From positions 434,001-498,000 of the forward strand of contig CP060755.1 in NCBI GenBank assembly GCA_023205875.1: a stretch of DNA of 64,000 nt. Direction: 5' to 3'. Below the pieces are notes generated by a model that saw nothing but the letters and a program-made list of their open reading frames with translations, was not told the DNA's origin and did not search any database. A program made the position numbers and the translations under genes. Below, piece after piece: positions 48,801 through 56,920 of the stretch (within the stretch, counting starts at the first letter, position 1; each line of letters starts with the position of its first letter). The DNA comes from Chloropicon primus (taxonomy: Eukaryota; Chlorophyta; Chloropicophyceae; Chloropicales; Chloropicaceae).

Positions 48801-49846
48801 TTGCAGGTTTTCTGCTCCCAATCGTACAGCCTGTTGCACTCCTTTTCCAGCTCTTGGATCCTGCCCTCGCTTTCCGTATACAAGCTCGTGTACTTTGTCA
48901 GCCACTTCCAAGTCACCACAGTTTGCAGGGACTTCTTCTTCCTGCTGTACAGGAGGATCAGCGTAACGACCCGCCACCTCTTGAAGTGCCCCCCGAGTTT
49001 TGCCATGTTTCTCCTCACCACAAAGTTCTTCTCCAACCCAGAGAGTCTGTACGTCCTGAAGGCCTCGTTTTGCCACTTGGCAAAGTAATGCTGCTTCATC
49101 TTCAGGTGCAGCCTCACCCTGTGGACGACGGACCTCCTGTCGTTTCTCGTCTTCCGCCTCACGTAACCAAGAACGTAGTCGCTCCAGGCCAAGAACACCT
49201 TCTTCTGTAGGCCCAAGCGCCACCTGAGAAGCCCAAGGCGGTTCATCGTCCTCAAGCCCTCAACCACCAAGAACCACGTCTTGAAGGACTCGTACTTCCT
49301 CCGTTTCACGTGGTAAACCAGCTCGTAGTACGTGCTCCCCTGAAGCTTATCCGCAAACTCGCTGACGAGAGGCGTCTGAAGCAGCCAAGACCGGAAGGCC
49401 AGTCCCATGGTCTCCTTCCCGCACCTTCTCTTCCAGCTCAGCAGCTTGCCCTCGGTGTGGAAGGTGCGCCACTGATCTTTCAGGGGCGTGGCAGAAGCCA
49501 CGTCCACAATGCTGCCCTCAGCTCCGTCCTGGCTTTCGCTTCTCTTCACCAACGCAAGCCTCGGGCCTGGCTGTTCCGGGTAGGGGAACCCTCCCAATGC
49601 GCCTCCCTCGAAGGCCGCGAGGCGGTCCGCACTCTCTGACTCTGCGACTGGGACCAGGCTCAAGCCCCTCGCGTCATCAGACGACGACTCCTGATTGCTT
49701 CCCTTGTCCCCGTTCTCGTCAACATTCAGCAAGCTTGGAAACAGCTCCTGGTACATCACCTCCGGGTTCTCGCTCTCTTTCTCCAGCAGCGCGGCCGCAG
49801 CAACCTTCCGCGTCTCTTGCAGCGGGTCCATGCTGTTCTGCGTCAT
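45845..49846 (-). CDS. SFI1-like repeat and long coiled-coil protein
   Basis: An intronless 1333-aa gene. After an acidic N-terminus (1-120) residues about 130-330 hold five or six Trp-centred helical repeats (GLAFRSWLLQT, ESFKTWFLVVE, KKVFLAWSDYV, QHYFAKWQNEA, GHFKRWRVVTL, TVVTWKWLTKY). This spacing is that of SFI1 repeats, which bind centrins at centrosomes and basal bodies. From about 335 to 1210 the protein is a long, nearly unbroken coiled coil (dimeric myosin-tail-like heptads). The end (about 1210-1333) includes a compact helical region with TNMVSIYIMRKAFAVWLQAVG, another SFI1-like unit. A centriole or basal-body linker is inferred. Its neighbour on the same strand is the CCDC42/CFAP73 gene. 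Confidence 0.8.
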   Translation of the reverse strand: MTQNSMDPLQETRKVAAAALLEKESENPEVMYQELFPSLLNVDENGDKGSNQESSSDDARGLSLVPVAESESADRLAAFEGGALGGFPYPEQPGPRLALVKRSESQDGAEGSIVDVASATPLKDQWRTFHTEGKLLSWKRRCGKETMGLAFRSWLLQTPLVSEFADKLQGSTYYELVYHVKRRKYESFKTWFLVVEGLRTMNRLGLLRWRLGLQKKVFLAWSDYVLGYVRRKTRNDRRSVVHRVRLHLKMKQHYFAKWQNEAFRTYRLSGLEKNFVVRRNMAKLGGHFKRWRVVTLILLYSRKKKSLQTVVTWKWLTKYTSLYTESEGRIQELEKECNRLYDWEQKTCNELKEAAAALERGDANQVKLEKELSDAKQDAIRSKQEGFLQAMEASRNLLPNVSKNISMLSLAHLDLKSNVQNELDVCREQITYFFKAIANKMYAQQSKTDEKFKSLKNYYEKNIVMILSMLRDDDTEKKMLEEGWKLNEVLPVILEEISKLQEVKDDADAALNARQIQLDILTKNSDETIQSLREAGDEAREALTKANKNIDELKGAKYANEKELEQLQTEIQSQKKVYDMLYKKHTDLSEHFVQTSEKSNKEMSDILKLKEDEIKTLEESCDGLRKRMDEQQTGHNQETTLLHEMTNDLQENLEAALSDLAKSKRHAEELNIKYMSYDLDIEKEQLKVQDLDERYTKVYDELQTTIKEKLELKAKLDKYVENNMELTNTKSSFEDTLAEKESKLEEIRQQNTELEAHKENYVTEIRELKAEIQALHESVSVRSNKLQDVEQAKMELITNAMVYEEEISSLKADKEALQDSIAKKNSKLSDLEQQKSELESLVDGYLENNVELNNEMESLNQSLAKKKVKIEEMNKVKAGLESATEAQKEELKAVKETNAQLQQSLEKQAKRLEDRDTGMSEKASQLEDLHRKLAEYQEKIESQSDQIKTLMSDKDKLKETIERRGVQVQNKDAEVSEKALQVSKLEGRVEAQTEEIRSLKAEKDKLQQAVDKKAKKLQNLGNLEGAHADLEATIENQNDEIDQLKSERDRLVAMNDKRAIQLKAKDSDIAGRLSQLDEMERNVSKLQSAVDTQKSEVRILRSENERLQKRTEQLDEAKERSENQELELKELKADMKELEKVKGNFVKYKGLLSIIYDKITNKQFDKLMEVESDIKEFTCVLRHLSSLQSENRDLVKELEEMKLLTRKLKELQSIKKKKKRETSSVQAFKALNRRASFVPTQLPTQVWADETNRPKVSDLVNANEELLNKIEQKVKTKGGPITNMVSIYIMRKAFAVWLQAVGSEKALERLKVAGAIDAGAAFASLAIPEGVEE

Positions 49847-50533
49847 GCCAAACTATATCTAGCCTAAATTCAAACTCGGCGCAATCAATTCAAAGCCAAC
49901 TCATCCCGTCCGCCGTTCGTCACCCCTCCCTCCTTCCTGGTGCCTTGCCATCCCACATTTTCCAAGCAAAGTGCGGTGGGTGGGTGGGTGGGTGGGGAAT
50001 AACGTTCCTTAGAGCTAGGAGCTCGGCAATCTCTCCCCTTTCACACCGCAAGCCGCTTCCTCTCCCTCTTCCACTCTCAAGCTGCTGCTCAAGCTGGCAA
50101 ATCCTCACCACAGCGTCGTTTTCTTCGAGGCAAGGCTCTTTCGGAAAGAAGAGTGGAATGATAATGATCTTGCGTCGTGTTTTGATCGACTCACGCCTCC
50201 TGGTACCCAGACGTCCTCCCTTGGCACACCTTGGTGTCCCTAATCCTCCCTCCTGGTTCGAGACCCTCCGTTCCCCTTGAAAACTTGTCCATGGGATCAA
50301 CGGACAACGACGAGGGATTCCTCTTCGGCGGAAACCGAGCGGACACTTCACTTTTGGGGACGGAAAGGCGACCGAGGAGGGAAAGGGAAGGGGAGGGGAG
50401 CGTTACGAGCAAAAGCCTTGTCTCGCGAGCTTTACGTCAACACCTCGCTTGACTCGTTTGGCCACCGGAGTGAAAAGTTGCAAGGGGTGGCGCTGCATTC
50501 AGGGAGAGGACCCTAGAGGGATTGGAGGGAAGG
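49847..50533. other. divergent intergenic region with a G-quadruplex motif
   Basis: 687 bp between the SFI1-like gene and the acylase gene. No gene is supported; short frames on both strands lack family features. A GGGT array lies at 49978-49997. Confidence 0.55.
49978..49997 (+). repeat. GGGT tandem array, G-quadruplex-forming type
   Basis: Five G runs of three or four separated by single T residues: a canonical intramolecular quadruplex motif, G-rich on the plus strand, about 130 bp upstream of the SFI1-like start codon. Confidence 0.85.
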
Positions 50534-53520
50534 ATGGGGAAGGCGGATCGGAAGCGTGGGAGTGACGGGGGGAAGGCCCTCGATGGACCCAAGGTGAGTC
50601 TCGCCCAGGATTGTGTTCTTCCGTTCGACGTGGTGGCGGAGAGCTTTTTTTTTTCGCTCTCTCGCTCTGTGTGTGTGTGTGTGTGTGTGTCAAGAGTGAC
50701 GAACCTAAACCAGCAGCTTGATCGAATAGTCTTGCTCCCCTCCTCCCTTGGCCCTGGACTGACTCCGTCTCGCTTTCTGCACCCACCTTCGGTCGCGAAA
50801 AAAGCAGAAGAGGACGAGAAGTTCCATCAAAACTCTGCTCTTTGAGAACTTTGCCTTGCCTGTTGTCAGAAACGTTGTGGTTCCCAGGCTGGCGAAAGCG
50901 GCCTTGCTGGACCACGACGTGACGCCGGAGGGCGCGGTTCCTGGGATTCCCAACGAGGTGAAAGTTGCCACGGAGGGTCTCAAGGAAGACGCGGAGATCT
51001 TGAGGGATCAGTACGGCGTGCCGCACATCTATGCCAAGAATAACGAGGACTTGTTCTTCCTGCAGGGGAAGGTTCACACCGAGGACAGGCTGTTTCAGAT
51101 GGAGTTGACGAGGCGATTGTACAGCGGAACCCTCTCTGAATTCGCGGGAGAGAAGGCCCTCGCTATCGATCAGTTCGCAAGAACCATGGGTTGGTGCAGG
51201 GTGGCGGAAAGGGAGGTGGACGCCCTCAGGAAGGGGGGGAAGAAGGAGAAAGAGGTGTTGAAAATGTTGGAGAGCTACGTAGCGGGCGTCAACGCGACAA
51301 TTTCAGATCTCGTCAAGGGGAAGAAGCTTCCTTGGGAGATCTCTCTCTTGAAGATCGACGTCTTGGCGCCTTGGGGACCCGAAGAGGTCATCGGGATCAT
51401 GCACGTGCTCGCGTTCAAGCTGTCCTTTGGCTTCCAGGGGCCCATCATAAAGCAGGCTCTGGTCCAGGCCATGGGTGAGGAGATCGCCAACAAGTGGTTT
51501 GCGAGCAACACGATACCCGAGAACACCTCCCCAACTGTGCCTCGGTTTCACCCGGATGCGGCGGAGCTCCTCTCGAAGATGGCTGCCGCTGGCGCGGGCG
51601 ACTTTCCCGAGGTCCTCAAGACGGGGCTCGGATCGAACGCCTGGAGCATCGGGCCGGAACACACGGACGTGGGGACGCTCTTGGCAAATGACCCACACTT
51701 GGACACGGGAATCCCCACCTTCTTTTACGAGAGCCACCTTTGCAGCAAGACGCAAGGAGGTCCAAAGGACGAGGGGTTGCACTTTGCCGGCATGTCGGTC
51801 CCAGGCATCGCTGGAATGGTTCTGCCGGGGCACAACGAGTCCGTTGCGTGGGGTGTCACCCTGTCCATGTGTGATGTGGAGGATGTCTACGTCGAGATGC
51901 TTTCAAAGGACGATCCCGACGAGAGGCTCGGGTTCTCGCCGTTTTACATGGACAAGAAGAAGAAGAAGAAGATGGACGTGTACGAGCACGTGATTAAGGT
52001 AAAGGGCAGGAGCGAGGCAGTGACCTTTCACTCGGCATCGACCCACCGTGGCCCCATCATCAGTCGCCTCGATGGTGAGCTAAGGAGGGGGATCGAAGGC
52101 GTCGGGGAAGCCGGGAGAGGATACGAGATCTCGTTTGCAGCGAGGCATTTGCACGCTGATTTGTACAAGAACCTCACGGCATTCTTGGGGATTCTGCGAT
52201 CCGAGAACTGCGGAGCAGCGAGAAAGAACTTCTCTCAGCTCATTTCTCCGTCCTTGAACATCTGCATGGCCGACGCCTCGGGCAACATCGCCTACCAGAC
52301 GGCTGGTGAGATTCCCAGACGGACGACTCCCCCCGGATCAGAAACGCTGCCCCTCCCGGGATGGACCGGAGAAGCCTCCTGGAGAGGCATGGTCCGCGGC
52401 GACGATCTGCCTTGCGCCCTCAATCCAAAGGAGGGCAGAGTGGTTACCGCGAACCACAAAATTATGAGCTCGGATTACCCGCATTACCTCGGAGACCTGT
52501 GGCAAGATGGCTTTCGTGCAAAGACAATCCACCGCTGCTTGGATAGGTACACCAAGGTCACTGTGAATGACTGCCAGGACGTCCAGGGCTGCAGCGAGTC
52601 TTTGGATGCCGGCCTCGAGTTCGTGAGTCACTTCAAGGACATGAAATTCAAAGACGCGGCCGTTAGGAACGCCATCAAGCTGATGAACCGCTGGGACGGC
52701 AACTTGTCGATCGATTCCGTTGGAGCGAGCATATACAAAACTATTTATGGGTTCAGCGTCAAGCTGCTTTTCGAAGCTTTCCTGTCCGCGAGCAGCAGCG
52801 ATAGGCCGGAAGACAAGACGTTCTTTGAGAACACGTTGAGGGGGCTCGGCTTCAGCTCCATGCAAAAAGCCTTCAGCGAGTGCAAAAGCATTATCACGGG
52901 TAACGTAAGTCGTGGCAAATCTCTGCGACACGTCGCTAGCGATCGACTCTAACTCTGCACTTTTCCATCCTGCCCTGCTCTGCTCTCCCCAGGTTCTGCG
53001 CCTCCTGAGAACGGAAGACGAAACCGTCCAGAATCCGGTCAAGAGAAAGTTGCTCGAGGATGCCGCGGTAGCCGCCGTAGCGTATCTAAGGAAAGCGTAC
53101 GGGAATGACATGAAGCAGTGGAGATGGGGAAAGCTGCACAAGCTCAAGCTCCACCATCCCTTGGCGGCGATGCTCCACATGGGAGACAGACTGAACATCG
53201 AGTTCGAGCACCCCGGTGATACCACCACGCCCAACCAGGCGACGTACGACATCAGCCTGAACGCTGATGGGGAACCGTGCTTTGACATTGTGAAGAGCTC
53301 GGGCGCCGTGGCGGCTTGCCGGGTGGTCTTCGTGCCCTCGAACTGGGACGCCTCCAAGAGCTGTGTCACTGTGGGCCAAAGCGGAAAGTACCTGAGCAGG
53401 CACTACGGGGACCAGCAGAGGCTGTTCGAGAGGAACAGGGGGAAGCCGATGGCCTGGACGAGGGCAAAGGTGGAGAAGACCTGCATCTTTAAGGCAAACT
53501 TGATTGCAAAGAGGGCGTAA
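50534..53520 (+). CDS. penicillin-acylase-family Ntn-hydrolase
   Basis: Exons 50534-50593, 50808-52904 and 52993-53520, all phase 0, 894 aa. Introns have GTGAGT and GTAAGT donors and CTGAC (50759-50763) and CTAAC (52949-52953) sites. The family cleaves amide bonds of acylated substrates (penicillins, acyl-homoserine lactones, aculeacin) after self-cleavage into two chains. The alpha-chain part shows YGVPHIYAKNNEDLFFLQG and the typical HTEDRLFQMELTRRL. The nucleophile is Ser296 in GLGSNAWSIG, followed by LLANDPHL; Asn363 of PGHNESVAWG is the oxyanion residue. A Lys-rich loop (DKKKKKKM) sits near 400. Bacterial members are exported; here no signal peptide is visible, so the location is unclear. 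The origin is probably an old acquisition from bacteria. TGTAA lies at 53565-53569. Confidence 0.9.
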
Positions 53521-53564
53521 GAAAAGGAAAAGCGTTTTTTTTTTTCTGTGTGTGTTCTTGAAAA

Positions 53565-53569
53565 TGTAA
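53565..53569 (+). terminator. TGTAA polyadenylation-type signal of the acylase gene
   Basis: TGTAA lies 44 nt after the stop and 16 bp before the stop of the convergent gene. Confidence 0.55.
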
Positions 53570-53584
53570 CGCCCCCGAATTTTT

Positions 53585-55774
53585 TTAGAAAATGGTGATC
53601 AAGGCGGCCACCAAGGCTCCCAGGAGCAAGCTTCCCACGACGGTGAAGCCGGTCGCCGCGGCGGAAGCCGCGTTGAGGTTTGGTGGCGTGGACACGAGGA
53701 GGGCGTCCTCGTTCATCTCGATCGTTGGATCCCAGATGCACTTGGTGCCGCAGTTTGGGAAGGTAACGGTCATCTCCATGCTCTTCTGGCCGTCCTCCGT
53801 GATCTCGATCTCAACCTTCTGCTTCCCGCCGTTGATCAGGGCGGCCGAGGGCATGAACATCGTGGCGTGCCCGAAGCCCTCTGCCACGGTGCCCTCCGAG
53901 AAGGTCCTCTGCATCCTGGAGAGCCTTTTGCGGAGGAGCCTCATCGTGGCCGCCACGGTGAACCTCTCCCTCCTCATCGCTCGGAGCTCGTCGTACACCC
54001 TTTTCCTGGTCCTCCAGACCAATCTGCGCCTCGCGTTGGCCAGGACGGACTTGACCGCCTTGACCTCGTCCCTGTCGAGGTCCGCGCTCCTGCCCTGGTC
54101 CTGGAGCTTGGAGACGGCGTCCATCAGCTTCACCTTCTCCTCGGGGGGCAGGTCCTTGATCAAGTCCTGGATCGCGCCCTCGGGCAGGTTGCTGCTCATG
54201 CCGTAAAGCTTTCCGAATTGGTCGGACTTGCTGCTGCTTTTGGCCCAGCCTCTGCCGGACCAGCCCTGCAGGAGCTTCCTCCTGTCGTTGTCCTTGTCCT
54301 CCTCATCGTCCTCCCAGTCCTCCTCGAATTCCTCCCAGTCCTCCTCCCAGTTCTCGTCGTCCCAGTCCTCCTCGTCGTCCTCCAGGGCCCAGTCCTCCTC
54401 GTCGAGGTCGAGGTCGTCCATGAGGTCGTCCATCTCCTGCTCCAGGTCCATCATGCCCTCGCTCATGATGGTGTCGTAGGACGCGTCGATCGCCGTGGCG
54501 TCGGACTGGGGCACGGTGTCGGGAGAGATGTCCTCGATCACGCAGTCCTCCGCCTTCTCGCTGAATTTGTAGTCCATCACGACCTCCAGCCTGTTGCCCT
54601 CGTCGCAGTAAGGCCAGTTCTCGATCTCGAGCGTGTACTTCAGGGTGTACGGGTGCAGGAGCACGTCGTCCCCGAGATAGTTGATCTCCACCGCGTTCTT
54701 GCCGATCATGTAGATCCTCATCAGGAAGCTGGGGTCGGCCGTGCCGGTGTCCTGGGAGGCGGCGAAGGCCTGGGCCTCCTGCCCCGCGGGGCAGCTCCCG
54801 AGGGTCGTCACGTCGATCGGGTACGCGAGGACGACCTCCAGGGCCCTCTTCTGCTCGTCCGGGGTCCCGAGGTTCACGTCCGAGGCGATCGTGCTGATCG
54901 GCTTGGTCTTCACCAGCTTGCCGATCTGCATGCTCTGGACCACGTTGCCCATCTGGTCGATCTCCCGGATGGCCTTGGTCCCGAACCTGACGTAGTCGGT
55001 GAAGTTGTCCTGGTGGAACTGCACCCACTTGGAGGGCCCGATGAGGGAGATCTTTGGGGAGAGGGGGTCCCCGGGGATCACCAGCACCTTCTCGACGCTC
55101 TGCTTGTCGTTCTCCTCGTAGATCAGGTCCACGGTCTCGGTCCTGGTGTCCTCGATCACGTCCTCGACCTTCACCCCGCTCTCGACGAGGACCTCCTCGG
55201 TCAGGCCGAGGTCCTTGGTCAGGGTGTTCTCCATGGCGGCCTGGACGTCCTCCTCGTCAAAGTCCGAGAAGCTCCTGGCGATGTCCCTCACGAGGTTCCT
55301 GAAGTCCTGGGCGGCGTCCCTCAGGAGGTCCTCGGCCTCCTCGCTGAACGCCTCGGACTCCTCCACGCGGGTGACCAGGTGGTCCACGAGCGACAGGCCG
55401 ATCGACTGCAGCTGCTCGAAGAACTCCTGAGCCCTCTGGACCATCCTGCTACTCGTGGACGAGTCGTCCGAGTCGTCCGAGTCGTCCGCCGGCGTGGTGG
55501 TGGGGGTGGGGGTGAGGGTGGAGTTGACCAAGGCATCGGTAATGATGCCGTCGTCCTCGTAGTACGCGTCGTAGTACGCGTCGTAGGAATCCATCGGCGC
55601 ACCGGAGTAATCCCCGGAGTAACCGTCGACGGCATCCGTGTTGTCGTATTCGTATCCGTAACCGTAATCGCCGTCATTGTTGTACTGGGCCCTTGCGGAG
55701 GCGAGGAAGAGGCACAACATCACCAAGGCAGCAAACGCGCCCCGGCGAGGACGCGAACCCATCATCATCCTCAT
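53585..55774 (-). CDS. secreted acidic Trp-repeat protein, probably surface-anchored
   Basis: I do not recognise the family. A 729-aa intronless gene. A signal peptide (AALVMLCLFLASARA, cut before QYNND) is followed by a Tyr/Asp-rich stretch (about 25-80), a Thr/Pro/Ser linker (TPTPTTTP) and a folded-looking region (about 110-430) with pairs of cysteines (SCPAGQ, YCDEG, DCVIE). Residues about 451-497 are an extreme acidic block with Trp at intervals (EEDW, EDDEEDW, ENWEEDWEEFEEDW). A basic helical region (about 560-650) and a late domain with NCGTKC follow. The protein ends in a Ser/Ala-rich spacer and a hydrophobic tail without basic residues (GFTVVGSLLLGALVAALITIF), the pattern of a GPI-anchor signal. 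Cell-wall, scale or ion-binding roles are guesses. Confidence 0.8.
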   Translation of the reverse strand: MRMMMGSRPRRGAFAALVMLCLFLASARAQYNNDGDYGYGYEYDNTDAVDGYSGDYSGAPMDSYDAYYDAYYEDDGIITDALVNSTLTPTPTTTPADDSDDSDDSSTSSRMVQRAQEFFEQLQSIGLSLVDHLVTRVEESEAFSEEAEDLLRDAAQDFRNLVRDIARSFSDFDEEDVQAAMENTLTKDLGLTEEVLVESGVKVEDVIEDTRTETVDLIYEENDKQSVEKVLVIPGDPLSPKISLIGPSKWVQFHQDNFTDYVRFGTKAIREIDQMGNVVQSMQIGKLVKTKPISTIASDVNLGTPDEQKRALEVVLAYPIDVTTLGSCPAGQEAQAFAASQDTGTADPSFLMRIYMIGKNAVEINYLGDDVLLHPYTLKYTLEIENWPYCDEGNRLEVVMDYKFSEKAEDCVIEDISPDTVPQSDATAIDASYDTIMSEGMMDLEQEMDDLMDDLDLDEEDWALEDDEEDWDDENWEEDWEEFEEDWEDDEEDKDNDRRKLLQGWSGRGWAKSSSKSDQFGKLYGMSSNLPEGAIQDLIKDLPPEEKVKLMDAVSKLQDQGRSADLDRDEVKAVKSVLANARRRLVWRTRKRVYDELRAMRRERFTVAATMRLLRKRLSRMQRTFSEGTVAEGFGHATMFMPSAALINGGKQKVEIEITEDGQKSMEMTVTFPNCGTKCIWDPTIEMNEDALLVSTPPNLNAASAAATGFTVVGSLLLGALVAALITIF

Positions 55775-56265
55775 CCTCGATCAGTCAGCGGGGGTGGGGA
55801 GAAACCAAACGAAAGTAAAGTCGTCGATCCGAATGCGATCACGCGGCGGCGGGGGCGGCGTGGTCTTTGGATGGACTGAGAGGAAGGGGATCTCTCACTC
55901 TCGTAACCGCCGTAACCGCCGAGCGACCGAATTCCTCACCCATTCATCAAGAAATCCTTTGCTTTTCCCAAAAATTCAAGCCATCGTCTCCTCGTCGCGG
56001 AGATCGCCTCGTCGCGGAGATCACCCCCCTGCCTCGTCAGCGGCAAACATTGGAGAGCCGAGCCCAATGATTGTAAATCATGATTCATGATCGACGAGAT
56101 CAAGATTGCGCATCACTCAAGGGCCTTCCACTCACTTGTGCTTTGCTCCTCACGGGTTGTTCGACTACCGGTTTACAATTTGCTTTCCGCCTCGGCGACA
56201 GACCCTTGCCCTTGCAGAGATAAAGAAAACGTAACGCACGCCAACGCTCCACGACAACGACGACC
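55775..56265. other. divergent intergenic region
   Basis: No gene is seen. A 15-bp direct repeat (CTCGTCGCGGAGATC) occurs at 55991-56005 and 56008-56022, and GTAACCGCC occurs twice near 55904-55921. Confidence 0.5.
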
Positions 56266-56742
56266 ATGACGACGACGACGACGACGATGAGGATGACGAT
56301 GTCGGTGAGGATGTCTTCTTCTCGCCGGCTCCCGACTCGGGTGAGGAAGAACGCCCTCTCGAGGTTGATCTCCGATTTCAACGGGATGAGGAAGCCCAAC
56401 ACCCCGGTGGTCTCGACGAGGACGACGTCCCCCAGGTCGAACCCGAGCTCGCGGCGCGAGCCCGTCGTCAAGTCGGAGGCCCTCGCGAGCCCCATGTCCT
56501 TCATCGGGATGCTCGACGCCGTCTTCGAGGTCAGCCCCCACCCCGCGGTGTACAGCAAGTACGCCTCCAAGTTCGCGGGCGTTCGCGGGGACTTGAGGGA
56601 CGAGTACGAGGAACTCTGCGCGAAGATCGACGAGGTCGCGGCCTCGCTGGAGGACCAGGGGTCCGAGGAGTCGGAGATCGAGTCCATCCTCTGCCGCGCG
56701 GAGGCCCTGCTGAAGTCCTCCCTTTCCCGGGAGGACGCCTAG
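56266..56742 (+). CDS. small plastid-type protein of unknown function, 158 aa
   Basis: I do not recognise the family. The N-terminus (a Thr run, then MRMTMSVRMSSSRRLPTRVR) is Thr/Ser/Arg-rich without acids, as in organelle transit peptides. The mature part is about 115 residues, with RLISDFNGMRKPNTPVV, a Ser/Arg linker and a helical C-terminal half containing AVYSKYASKFAGVRGDLRDE and a following acidic helix pair. There is no membrane helix or recognisable catalytic motif. The gene is intronless and converges on the MFS transporter; TGTAA follows at 56821-56825. Codon choice matches the neighbours, which supports a real gene. Confidence 0.65.
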   Translation: MTTTTTTMRMTMSVRMSSSRRLPTRVRKNALSRLISDFNGMRKPNTPVVSTRTTSPRSNPSSRREPVVKSEALASPMSFIGMLDAVFEVSPHPAVYSKYASKFAGVRGDLRDEYEELCAKIDEVAASLEDQGSEESEIESILCRAEALLKSSLSREDA

Positions 56743-56820
56743 ACCACAAGCTCCTCGATCGTGCCAAGCTTCAAGACCACACGCCTTTGTATGTATATAT
56801 ATATATTCTAGATAACGTTT

Positions 56821-56825
56821 TGTAA
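56821..56825 (+). terminator. TGTAA polyadenylation-type signal
   Basis: TGTAA lies 78 nt after the stop of the 158-aa gene. Confidence 0.5.
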
Positions 56826-56920
56826 CAGTATACAACCAAACAATAATATTTTTGAATCCCGGTGCCAGAGGCACCACGACAACGTCGTGGTAGCTGCCTT
56901 GGGTCTACGCGGATCCCCCG

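Noticed and set aside
53867-55879. A 670-codon plus-strand frame antisense to the acidic protein gene
   Set aside because: Product is Val/Leu/His/Gly-rich nonsense typical of a reverse frame; the sense frame has a signal peptide and a hydrophobic tail.
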